Source: Bacteroidota bacterium (GTDB taxonomy: Bacteria > Bacteroidota > Ignavibacteria > Ignavibacteriales > Melioribacteraceae). Taken from it: a stretch of 64,000 bases of DNA. Position 1 is the first letter of the stretch, and each line of letters opens with the position of its first letter. The stretch lies in assembly GCA_023397505.1 (NCBI GenBank), contig JAEWUC010000003.1, forward strand, positions 496,001 through 560,000, written 5' to 3'. The notes beneath the pieces are model-generated. The model was given only the letters and a program-made list of their open reading frames with translations. It ran no database searches and was not told the origin of the DNA. This document shows, piece after piece, positions 8,843-17,294 of the stretch. The translations under genes and the position numbers were made by a program.

Positions 8843-11185
8843 TCATTCATATCTGAGTGACTCAACAGGATTTGCAACTGCCGCTTTAATTGCTTGAAAA
8901 CTTACCGTGACTAATGCAATCAATAAAGCAATTCCACCGGAAAGGGCAAACATCCACCAGCTTATTTCTATTCTGTATGCAAAATCCTGCAACCACTCAT
9001 TCATTGCGTAAAAACCAATCGGACACGCTATTATAAAAGCGGCGACTACCCATTTTATGAAATCTTTATTTAGTAAAATCATTAGATCATTTACACTCGC
9101 CCCATGGACTTTGCGTATACCTACCTCTTTCGCTCGGCGCTCTGAAGAAAAAATAGCCAGGCCAAGTATGCCGAGACATGAAATTGATATGGCGAGAAAT
9201 CCGAACATGCTTATGGCATTAGCGAAACGTTCATCCTTCTCATACATCTTATTAAACCAGTCGTCGTAAAATTGATAGTCGAACGGGTAATCAGGAAAGA
9301 TTTTTTTCCATTCTTTTTGAATGAATGCCATAGTCTGTGCAGTTGTTCCTTTTTCAATTCGTAAAGTGATGCTGGAAAGCGAGAATTGTGAAGTAAACAT
9401 TATACAAGTTGGTTCGATAGGTTCATGCAGCGAAGAAGTATGAAAATCTTTTACTACCGCTATCACATCGAATCCCCCGTCTCTGCCGTTGTTAAACTTT
9501 TTATTATCCAAATTATTCCAGCCAAAATATTTAAAAGCCGTTTCATTAATCATGCAGGTCTTTCCGTATTCGCTGGGAAGCATATCCCTTCCCTCGAGTA
9601 AATGTATATTGAATGTCTTAAGAAAGTTTGAATCGGCTGCTATACACCATATACTTTTGTCTTTTTCTTTAATTCCCGATCCCATTGCCATGCGAACTTC
9701 TCCAGGTACTCCATTTGATGTGGAAATATTTTTAACTGCCGCATACTCTCTCAGTTTATTCGTTAACCTCTCCGCATCCTTGCCGTCGGCAAAAGGAAGA
9801 TTGAATCGAAGAAGTTGTTCCTTTTGGAAGCCCAGATTGTTATGCTTTACGTACTCAATCTGCCTTTGAATAACTATTATGCAAAATATCAACGCGATGG
9901 AAACGGTAAACTGGAACACTGTTAAAAAATTTCTAAAATAATTCTTCTTACTCGAAGTAATCATCCTCCCGCTAAATATTCTAATGGGATTAAACGAGGA
10001 GAATAAAAGCGCAGGAAATATTCCTGAAATAATCCCGATAAGAAGTATCGAACCCAGCAATACAGTATTTCCTGGAAATTCAAACACTGGCTTTATGCTC
10101 AATTTAGTATTTACAATGTTCTCGAAAAACGGCAGTGTCATTTCCGCGAATATTATAGCCATTGCAAAGGCAATGGCCGTTACAATAATCGATTCCACAA
10201 GAAAAAGAGAAACAATATCTTTTCTTCCAGCCCCTACTGTTTTTCGTATTCCCGTCTCTTTATTTCTTTTATTATGCCGTGCTATGGATAAGTTGATATA
10301 ATTTATTATTGCCAACAAAAGAACTACTAGTGCAATTGCAGTAAACAATCTTAGTAATTCCGGATTCCCTCTCTTTGTGGTGCTGCCGGTTGTGTTATCG
10401 TTGAGATAGGTATCCGTCAAAGCAATAAGACCTGCCTTTTTAACATAAGGTTGAATAGTCTCGGAATGATTATCGATTTTCCGAAGGAGCTGATTGGGAT
10501 CGGATTTTTCTTTCAGCGACAAGTAAATATTGAAAGGATATCTATATGTGCTGCTGTCTTTTCCATTGGAACATGAGAAACTAAATTTAAAATTTCTGTT
10601 CTCCATATTTACTATCATGTTTGCACTAATACTTGAGTTATCCGGAAAATCTTTGATTACGCCGGTTACCGTTAAAGTGAAATTACGCATCAGGATTATT
10701 TCTTTCCCAAGAGGATTTTCGTTTCCAAATATCTGCCGGGCTGAACTTTCTGTAAGAACAATTGAATTAGGATTGGGTAACGGTTCGATGGAATTTCCAT
10801 AAAGGAAATGAGTTGTGAATATTTTAAAGAATTCATTATTGACCGACATAATATTGTCTATGTTGTACCCGTTATTTTTATAACTTGTACCAACTTTCAT
10901 CGGAAGAACCTGGACAACACAAGCATTCTCAACTTCCGGATATTGGTTCTTAATTAAAGAAGCGACGCGGTAATCGATACCGCTCGAATTTTCCTCTATA
11001 TCGACAAGTTTATAGATATGATCGGCATTGGTATTAAAGGAATCGTAACCGTACTCTTTTATCAGGAACAACACAATTAACAGGCAAACCGAGACACCAA
11101 ATGCAAAACCAAGAATATTAATGGTTGAAAAAGCTTTATTCTTTTTCAAATTTCTGAATGAGACTTTAAAATTATTTTTTAACAT
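8843..11185 (-). CDS. MacB/FtsX-type ABC transporter permease (6th)
   Basis: 780 residues, starting MLKNNFKVSFRNLKKNK after an AGGAG site. The N-terminal helix (about 20-42) includes a Cys-Leu-Leu stretch. The coupling segments read ETGIRKTVGAG (about 300) and EVGIRKVHGAS (about 680), the second with His where the paralogues have Leu. The extracytoplasmic domains are among the most divergent of the array (for example VPGEVRMAMGSGIKEKDKS). The C-terminal segment SWWMFALSGGIALLIALVTVSFQAIKAAVANPVESLRYE-like region matches the gene downstream (shown here by its consensus, not as a verified identity). It lacks its own ATPase and must borrow one of the two in the locus. Confidence 0.88.
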   Translation of the reverse strand: MLKNNFKVSFRNLKKNKAFSTINILGFAFGVSVCLLIVLFLIKEYGYDSFNTNADHIYKLVDIEENSSGIDYRVASLIKNQYPEVENACVVQVLPMKVGTSYKNNGYNIDNIMSVNNEFFKIFTTHFLYGNSIEPLPNPNSIVLTESSARQIFGNENPLGKEIILMRNFTLTVTGVIKDFPDNSSISANMIVNMENRNFKFSFSCSNGKDSSTYRYPFNIYLSLKEKSDPNQLLRKIDNHSETIQPYVKKAGLIALTDTYLNDNTTGSTTKRGNPELLRLFTAIALVVLLLAIINYINLSIARHNKRNKETGIRKTVGAGRKDIVSLFLVESIIVTAIAFAMAIIFAEMTLPFFENIVNTKLSIKPVFEFPGNTVLLGSILLIGIISGIFPALLFSSFNPIRIFSGRMITSSKKNYFRNFLTVFQFTVSIALIFCIIVIQRQIEYVKHNNLGFQKEQLLRFNLPFADGKDAERLTNKLREYAAVKNISTSNGVPGEVRMAMGSGIKEKDKSIWCIAADSNFLKTFNIHLLEGRDMLPSEYGKTCMINETAFKYFGWNNLDNKKFNNGRDGGFDVIAVVKDFHTSSLHEPIEPTCIMFTSQFSLSSITLRIEKGTTAQTMAFIQKEWKKIFPDYPFDYQFYDDWFNKMYEKDERFANAISMFGFLAISISCLGILGLAIFSSERRAKEVGIRKVHGASVNDLMILLNKDFIKWVVAAFIIACPIGFYAMNEWLQDFAYRIEISWWMFALSGGIALLIALVTVSFQAIKAAVANPVESLRYE

Positions 11186-11205
11186 GATATCTCCTCATAC
11201 TATAT

Positions 11206-11229
11206 GCGCAAAGCGCCTTGCGCTTTGCG
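11206..11229. repeat. Palindromic repeat CGCAAAGCGC/GCGCTTTGCG, copy 1
   Basis: A perfect 10-bp inverted repeat with a 3-nt loop (11207-11216, 11220-11229) between the permease stop at 11232 and the start of the next gene at 11185. It is identical to the copy at 13631-13654. In the transcript it would form a stable hairpin just upstream of the next ribosome-binding site. Confidence 0.65.
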
Positions 11230-11231
11230 TT

Positions 11232-13610
11232 TTATTCATATCGAAGCACCTCAACCGGGTTTGCTGTTGCAGCCTTGATAGCTTGGAAACTAACCGTAGC
11301 CAAAGCAATTGCTAAGGCAACCCCGCCGGAGAGAACGAACACCCACCAGCTAATTTCTGTCCTGTATGCAAAATCCTGCAGCCATTTGTTCATAAAGTAA
11401 TACGCAACCGGCCATGCAATAACATTTGCAAGTATTACCCACCTGATAAATTTAATCGAAAGCATTAAGACAATTCCCGGCACACTCGCACCGAGTACTT
11501 TTCTTATTCCTATTTCTTTAATTTTATTTTGAGCGCTTATCGCGGTAAGTCCGAATAAACCAAGGCATGCGATAAAAATAGCAAGTCCTGAAAAACAGTC
11601 GAAAAGATTTTTCATGTTCTGTTCTTTTTGATAAAGTTTACCCCAATACGAATCGAGGAAAAAATATTCGAAAGGTTTATCCGGTGAAAAACTTTTCCAC
11701 GTATTTTCCAGTGAATGAAGAACACCGGCAATATTTTTTGTTTTGATCTTGACGGACATATACTCAAATTCATCTTGCTTCCCGATATAAATTACCATCG
11801 GGTCGATTTTTTCGTGAAGCGACTTGAAATGAAAATCTTTTATCAAGCCGATAACCGAACCCTGCTTTTTAAATGAACCGATTTTTTTCCCAATCGGCGA
11901 CTCCCACCCAAGTCTTTTTTGCGCTGCCTGGTTTATCAAAAATCCTTGTTCGGCATCAGTAGAAAATGATTTTGAAAAATTTCTCCCCTCAATTATTTGC
12001 ATTTTATATGTTTTTAGAAAATCATAATCGGCAACGATATAATTCATTGTGTTTTCTTCATCATTCTTTTGCCCTTCCCAATTAAAACTTCTCACCCATC
12101 TAACACCCCCGGGCACTATTGAAGAAAGAGAGGCATTAACAATTTCCGGCTGCTGCAATATTTCATTTTTTAGCGGTTCGCTTTGCGTTCGAACGGAATT
12201 ATCCTGCAAAGGCAGAACTATTATTTGTTCCTTATCGAAACCCAGTTTTTTATTAAGGATATACGAAAGCTGGTTATTAACAATTAATGCGGCAATAATC
12301 AAAACAGTCGAAACAATGAATTGGAATGAAATTAAAATATTCCCGTAGTTAAATCTTTTATTTGTTCTAAGTATCGTCTTTGATAAAATGCTAGTGGGAG
12401 CAAATCGTGAGATAAAAAGTGCTGGGTATAATCCGGAAACTAAGCCTGTGAATAATGCTATGCCGATTAAAATGTAAGAAAGCTCAAAACTTCCGCCCGA
12501 AAAAATTTCGTTTTCACCCAACACCGAACCTAACCAAGTTCTCAATATTTCAATCAGCAAAACAACCGCTACAATTGCCATAAAAGAAAATAAAATTGAC
12601 TCGCCGATAAATTGATATATTATATGTAAGCGGTTTGCTCCTATAACTTTTCTAATTCCGACTTCCTTCAAACGGTTCATATAACGCGCTGAAGAAAGGT
12701 TTATATAGTTAATGCACGCAATTAATAGAATTAAGACAGCAATCGCGGAAAAGATATAAACGTTTGTTATGTCGCCGTTTGGTTCAAGCTCACCGCCGAG
12801 ATCTGAATGCAAATGTATTGACTCAAGCAGTTGGAAATGATATTCGATACGCCATTGGCTCTTGTCCGCTTTGTTCGCGTTGTAATAATTTTCTCCAAGA
12901 ATATATTTTGTAAATTCATCGATACGAGCTTCTAAACTAGAAACATTACTATTTTTTCTCAGCAAGAAATAATTGAAAACAACTGTATTCATCTTGTTTT
13001 CGAAGAAGTCCTTATAAAAAGCAGCTTTCGCGCTGCCGAGAGAAAAAATGAAATCAAACTTGAGATGAGAATTGTGCGGAATATTTTTCAGAATACCGGT
13101 TACTTGGTATTCAAGCCGGTCATCGTAACTCAATTTTTTACCGATAGGATTTTGATTGCCGAAATATTTTCGCGCGGCTTCTTGTGTTATAACAACCGAG
13201 TAAGGATCGTTTAATGCGGTGCGGTAATCTCCTTCCTGCAATGGAAATGTGAAAATACTAAAGATGGACGGATCGGCAAAAATAACATTCTCTTCATAAA
13301 ACTTTTTTTGCTCGTTGCCGATTAATATTTTTCCAACTTTTCTTATTCTGACTGCGTTTTCTATTTCCGGAAAGAAATTCATTACATCTGCACTTAACGG
13401 TACCGGAGTTTGAGCCCAGTTATGCCCCACGATTCTACAAATTCTTCCGGCTTTATCGTTAAAAGTATCATAACTCATTTCATACTGGACATATTTAATA
13501 ATAAGGATAAGACATGCAATACCGATTGTGAGCCCGATAAGATGAATAAAAGAATAGGTTTTGTGTTTGATTAAATTTCTAAACGCAATTTTCAAATAAT
13601 TCTTAAACAT
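11232..13610 (-). CDS. MacB/FtsX-type ABC transporter permease (5th)
   Basis: 792 residues. The open frame extends to 13679, but the ATG at 13610 has AGGGGGAATT in front and gives the family N terminus MFKNYLKIAFRN; the longer form would read through the palindrome at 13631-13654 and overlap the previous gene. The coupling segments are EVGIRKVIGAN (about 320) and EIGIRKVLGAS (about 690). A helix at about 20-42 (IHLIGLTIGIACLIL) anchors the first periplasmic domain. The C terminus ends in ATANPVEVLRYE. Its 3' end and the following palindrome are nearly identical to those of the permease at 13657. Confidence 0.88.
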   Translation of the reverse strand: MFKNYLKIAFRNLIKHKTYSFIHLIGLTIGIACLILIIKYVQYEMSYDTFNDKAGRICRIVGHNWAQTPVPLSADVMNFFPEIENAVRIRKVGKILIGNEQKKFYEENVIFADPSIFSIFTFPLQEGDYRTALNDPYSVVITQEAARKYFGNQNPIGKKLSYDDRLEYQVTGILKNIPHNSHLKFDFIFSLGSAKAAFYKDFFENKMNTVVFNYFLLRKNSNVSSLEARIDEFTKYILGENYYNANKADKSQWRIEYHFQLLESIHLHSDLGGELEPNGDITNVYIFSAIAVLILLIACINYINLSSARYMNRLKEVGIRKVIGANRLHIIYQFIGESILFSFMAIVAVVLLIEILRTWLGSVLGENEIFSGGSFELSYILIGIALFTGLVSGLYPALFISRFAPTSILSKTILRTNKRFNYGNILISFQFIVSTVLIIAALIVNNQLSYILNKKLGFDKEQIIVLPLQDNSVRTQSEPLKNEILQQPEIVNASLSSIVPGGVRWVRSFNWEGQKNDEENTMNYIVADYDFLKTYKMQIIEGRNFSKSFSTDAEQGFLINQAAQKRLGWESPIGKKIGSFKKQGSVIGLIKDFHFKSLHEKIDPMVIYIGKQDEFEYMSVKIKTKNIAGVLHSLENTWKSFSPDKPFEYFFLDSYWGKLYQKEQNMKNLFDCFSGLAIFIACLGLFGLTAISAQNKIKEIGIRKVLGASVPGIVLMLSIKFIRWVILANVIAWPVAYYFMNKWLQDFAYRTEISWWVFVLSGGVALAIALATVSFQAIKAATANPVEVLRYE

Positions 13611-13630
13611 AATTCCCCCTCTTGCGTAAT

Positions 13631-13654
13631 GCGCAAAGCGCCTTGCGCTTTGCG
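13631..13654. repeat. Palindromic repeat CGCAAAGCGC/GCGCTTTGCG, copy 2
   Basis: Same 24 bases as at 11206-11229. The identity continues into the adjoining permease tails: 13631-13695 and 11206-11270 match over 65 positions with a single difference. Confidence 0.65.
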
Positions 13655-13656
13655 TT

Positions 13657-16044
13657 TTATTCATATCGAAGCGCCTCAACCGGGTTTGCTGTTGCTGCTT
13701 TGACGGTTTGAAAACTTATCGTAACCATAGCAATGACCAATGAAATTCCGCCGGAAAGAACAAAAGTCCACCAGCTTAAATCTATCCTATATGCAAAATC
13801 TTGAAGCCATAATTCTATAAGGTACACGGCAGAAGGGACCGCTGCAAAAAAAGCTATTCCAATCCATTTTACGTAATCTCTATTCAAGATAAAGATGATC
13901 GCGGGAATTCCCGCACCGAGAACTTTACGAACTCCAATCTCTTTTGTTCTTGTTAAAGTTGTAAACGACGACAAACCAAGCAATCCCATGCATGCAATAA
14001 AAATTGCGAGTGCCGAAAATACCGCGAACAATTGTGCAGTTTTTTCATCATCGGAATAAAGAGCGGAATACTTATCCTCGAAAAACGTATAATCAATTTT
14101 AACACCGGGTAAGACTTCCGCCCAAGTAGTTTTGATAGTTTGAATTGCCGCCTGCGTTTCACTTCCGTTTATCTTAACAGCTACGTTCAAAAATCTTTGC
14201 GGATTGATATACAAGAAATACGGAACAACTTTTTTATGAAGCGATTCGATTTTAAAATCATTTACTACACCGATTATTTTTGCTGCCTTGGTCGAATTAT
14301 TTTCGGGGATATACACGGTTGTCCAGACCGGATTTTTTAACGAAAGCATTTTTGCGGCGGATTCATTAATTATTATTGAACTGCTGACATCTGTTATATA
14401 GTCTTGAGAGAAATTTCTTCCGGAAAGTATTTTTACCTTCATCATCGACACGAAGTCATAATCCACACCAATCGCACGAATTAATTTATTATCCCGGGGA
14501 GAATTTTGTATTAAAGATATTGTCTGCTGTTCTTCACTGTTTATGCCCGGCAAAGTATATACACCGCTTACACCAAAAATATTCGGGTCTTCAGAAAGTT
14601 TGCTTTTTAACAATGTGTATTTGTGTTCGCTGCCTTCTGCCGCTGCCGGGAATTTAACCAACACTACGTTGGATTTATCAATCCCGATGTCTGCGTTTTT
14701 CATATAATCGAGCTGCTGCAGAATTGTAATGGTTCCGCTTATTAATATTATTGTAAGTGCAAACTGGAAAACGACCAATACTTTTCGGACGGACAATTTT
14801 CCGGGAGAAGTTTTTCCCGCTCCTTTAAGAGTATCGACAGGTTTGTATTTCGAAAGATAGAAAGAAGGATATATTCCGGATACAAACGAAACCAAAAGTA
14901 TGATTCCTGCAACGCTTAAATAGAAATAAATATTTATGAATTCCGGAACCTCTATTTTATAACCAAGATAGCTGCTTAAAACAGGGCTAACGGCATAGTA
15001 CAATCCCAAACTAAATATTACCGAGATAGTTGTAATAAGAAACGACTCGCTGAGAAACTGACCGATTAAATTGGAACGGGAAGCGCCCAAAACTTTTTTC
15101 AAACCTACTTCCTTCGATCTTTGAACCGAGCGTACCGTTGAAAGATTCATGAAATTAAAGGTTGCTATTACTAATATTAAAATTGCAACCGCGGAAAAAA
15201 GATATATAAAAGTCGCGTTGCCTTTCGGACTTATATCGAATGTAACGTCGGAATGAAGATAAATGTCGGAAAGTTTATAAGTGTACAGCTTAATCATGTT
15301 CGCCAACTGTCCAACGTTGTTTTTAAGAATTTGATTTATTTTTTTGTCGAGCAAAAGCGGCGAAGCATTTTCCTTCAACAATAGATATGTATAACAATCG
15401 CCAAAACGAGTCCATGTTTCAAAGTTTGGTATTGACTTTTCCAAGTGTTCGATAGAAGCCAGGAAGTCCCATTGCAATTGAGTTTTGGCGGGAATATTCT
15501 TTGCTATTGCCGACACATAAAAATCTTGATCATTTACCCTGAGAATCTGCCCAAGTGGATTTTTGTTGCCGAATATTTTCCCCGCTGCCGACTGCGTGAT
15601 AACTATTGAATTATAACTTTGAAACGGTTTCTTAATATTTCCATTCAACAGTTCAAAAGTAAACATATCAAAAATGGAAGGGTCCGCGTAGAAAAATTTT
15701 GATTCATTATATTCTTTTGAATCGTATTTTATTTTTACATCTCCGGCAGGGATATAGCGAGTGTAATTTTCCACTTCGGGGACGTTTGATTTTACAGCAG
15801 GTCCAAGGGCAGGCATCACTCCTGCCATTTTCATTGGTTGGTCACCGCTGCCGAAGTTTGCATTAACCCTGTAAATACGTTCGCTGTTTTTATGCGTGCT
15901 TTCAAAACTGGATTCATTAAACACGTACATTGTAATCAATAGAACAGCGGCAATGCCCAACGTTAAACCGGAAATGTTTATGAGTGTGAAGATTTTGTAT
16001 TTCTTCAGATTTCTAAATGCTGTCTTTAAATAATTTTTTAACAT
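13657..16044 (-). CDS. MacB/FtsX-type ABC transporter permease (4th)
   Basis: 795 residues from the ATG at 16044, chosen because it follows AAGGGG and starts MLKNYLKTAFRN; the frame is open further to 16077. The coupling segments are EVGLKKVLGAS (about 310, Lys for the usual Arg) and EIGVRKVLGAG (about 690). It has the two extracytoplasmic domains and eight membrane helices expected for the family. It directly follows the ATPase at 16127 in transcription order (82 bp apart), so that ATPase is a plausible partner. The C terminus ends ATANPVEALRYE. Confidence 0.88.
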   Translation of the reverse strand: MLKNYLKTAFRNLKKYKIFTLINISGLTLGIAAVLLITMYVFNESSFESTHKNSERIYRVNANFGSGDQPMKMAGVMPALGPAVKSNVPEVENYTRYIPAGDVKIKYDSKEYNESKFFYADPSIFDMFTFELLNGNIKKPFQSYNSIVITQSAAGKIFGNKNPLGQILRVNDQDFYVSAIAKNIPAKTQLQWDFLASIEHLEKSIPNFETWTRFGDCYTYLLLKENASPLLLDKKINQILKNNVGQLANMIKLYTYKLSDIYLHSDVTFDISPKGNATFIYLFSAVAILILVIATFNFMNLSTVRSVQRSKEVGLKKVLGASRSNLIGQFLSESFLITTISVIFSLGLYYAVSPVLSSYLGYKIEVPEFINIYFYLSVAGIILLVSFVSGIYPSFYLSKYKPVDTLKGAGKTSPGKLSVRKVLVVFQFALTIILISGTITILQQLDYMKNADIGIDKSNVVLVKFPAAAEGSEHKYTLLKSKLSEDPNIFGVSGVYTLPGINSEEQQTISLIQNSPRDNKLIRAIGVDYDFVSMMKVKILSGRNFSQDYITDVSSSIIINESAAKMLSLKNPVWTTVYIPENNSTKAAKIIGVVNDFKIESLHKKVVPYFLYINPQRFLNVAVKINGSETQAAIQTIKTTWAEVLPGVKIDYTFFEDKYSALYSDDEKTAQLFAVFSALAIFIACMGLLGLSSFTTLTRTKEIGVRKVLGAGIPAIIFILNRDYVKWIGIAFFAAVPSAVYLIELWLQDFAYRIDLSWWTFVLSGGISLVIAMVTISFQTVKAATANPVEALRYE

Positions 16045-16082
16045 GATTTCCCCTTCTGCGCAAAGTGCAGAGCGCATGGCGT

Positions 16083-16125
16083 TATATCACTCTTTCGCTA
16101 TGCCCCTTGCACCATGCTCTATGCT
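16083..16125. repeat. GCATAG/GCAAGG-type short-word repeat after the ATPase gene
   Basis: On the minus strand, directly after the ATPase stop, the sequence reads AGAGCATAGAGCATGGTGCA followed by AGGGGCATAGCGAAAGAG. It is a run of 6- to 8-base words of the form GC[A/T]NAG. Similar runs occur at 16806-16835 and 20461-20500, and related palindromes lie at other junctions of the array. Confidence 0.45.
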
Positions 16126-16126
16126 C

Positions 16127-16789
16127 TTACTTTTTTACCCACCCGTCTTCTAAATTAATTATTCTATTTCCATAACCGGCATTTACTTCCGAGTGTGTTA
16201 CCTGAATTATTGTTGTGCCGTCGTTGTTCAACTTTTTCAACAGTTCCATAATTTCTTTTCCCTGATCGGAATGGAGATTGCCCGTCGGTTCATCTGCAAG
16301 AATTAATTTTGGTTTTGCGATTATCGCGCGTGCGATTGCGACAAGCTGCTGCTGCCCGCCCGAAAGCTGGTTGGGGAATAAATCTTTCTTCGCAACCATA
16401 TTAAACTTATCCAGTGTGTCGGCAACCATTCCTTTGCGTTCGGAGGTTTTAATTTTTTGGTAAAGCAGCGGCGTTTCAAGATTCTCATAAACCGTCAATT
16501 CATCTATGAGATGGTATTGCTGGAATACAAATCCGATATGCGATTTGTGCAATTCCGCAAGTTTTTTCTCTTTCATTTTATGAACAGGTTCTTCGTAAAA
16601 ATAATACTCCCCTTCCGATGCGTTATCAAGCATCCCGATAATATAAAGCAGTGTTGATTTACCCGCGCCCGATGGTCCCATTATAGAAACAAATTCTCCT
16701 TCTTCTATTTCCAGGTTGATATTCCTCAGCACATAGGTTTTGATAAATTTGTTTTCGTAATACTTTGTGATGTTTTTCAGATTAATCAT
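16127..16789 (-). CDS. MacB/LolD-type ABC transporter ATPase with altered signature and D-loop
   Basis: 220 residues. Walker A is GPSGAGKST (38-46), the Q-loop lies in FVFQQ, the signature is LSGGQQQ (142-148), Walker B is LILADEP (162-168) and the H-loop is VTHS. This is the usual size for a stand-alone lipoprotein/macrolide-exporter ATPase. Two positions depart from the family: Leu149 follows the signature where Arg is normal (QQQRVA), and His173 replaces the D-loop Asp (GNLDS reads GNLHS). The paralogue at 19707 is canonical at both. AGGAG precedes the ATG. It is probably active with the permeases on either side, but reduced or one-sided ATPase activity is possible. Confidence 0.9.
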   Translation of the reverse strand: MINLKNITKYYENKFIKTYVLRNINLEIEEGEFVSIMGPSGAGKSTLLYIIGMLDNASEGEYYFYEEPVHKMKEKKLAELHKSHIGFVFQQYHLIDELTVYENLETPLLYQKIKTSERKGMVADTLDKFNMVAKKDLFPNQLSGGQQQLVAIARAIIAKPKLILADEPTGNLHSDQGKEIMELLKKLNNDGTTIIQVTHSEVNAGYGNRIINLEDGWVKK

Positions 16790-16805
16790 TGTGTTCTCCT
16801 GAAAC

Positions 16806-16835
16806 TATGGTTTGCACAGGGCAAAGAGCATAGAG
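16806..16835. repeat. Short-word repeat after the frameshifted four-helix gene
   Basis: On the minus strand the sequence after the stop begins CTCTATGCTCTTTGCCC. The intact four-helix gene at 20506 is followed by the very similar CTCTATGCCCTTTGCGC. The shared tail shows that the repeat was duplicated with the gene or forms part of the same unit. Confidence 0.5.
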
Positions 16836-17188
16836 TCATTTTAATGTTTTTTTAAAACTTGTTATCATTCTGCTTTCTTTATCTAGTTTTACTAATAAGT
16901 TATTTAATTTCTCATCAGATAATAGTTTCCTTCGGTTAATGATTATTAGAATATTTGCTATTTCAAAAGTTGATCTATGAGCAAAATTTAAAAAATTACT
17001 AAAGTCTCGATTGGAAGCCGAGCCAGAACCTTCTGCAATGTTATTACTTATGCTCAAAGACGCGCCTCTTAATTGTTCGGCAAATCGATAAAGCTTTTTA
17101 TTCCCCAATAAATCAGGATATCTAAAAGTTCATCTAATATCTCAACAGCAAATTGCCAGATTTGTAAATCTTGAAATCTAAATTTCAT
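16836..17188 (-). pseudogene. Four-helix-bundle protein (PF05635 type), frameshifted
   Basis: From the ATG at 17188 (strong GGAGGTGAG ahead) the reading is MKFRFQDLQIWQFAVEILDELLDI, matching the paralogue at 20506-20856. One base is then missing at 17116/17117, and the other frame continues DLLGNKKLYRFAEQLRGASLSISNNIAEGSGS to the stop at 16836. The 23S-rRNA-intervening-sequence/Avd-like family forms small basic four-helix pentamers. A single frameshift with otherwise intact sequence means it is either recently inactivated or a sequence error. The second fragment on its own (90 residues) could only start at an internal ATG. Confidence 0.82.
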
Positions 17189-17294
17189 CTCACCTCCGGT
17201 ATTAAATTTATTTCTTGCTCATTCTTTTTTACCCCACAATCTTTAATAACAAATCTGTTCACACTTCCCTTTGCCCTCTACGAAGTGAACTTTG

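Noticed and set aside
13611..13679. N-terminal extension of the 5th permease
   Set aside because: It would translate the palindrome and overlap the upstream permease; the internal ATG at 13610 has AGGGGG and the family N terminus.
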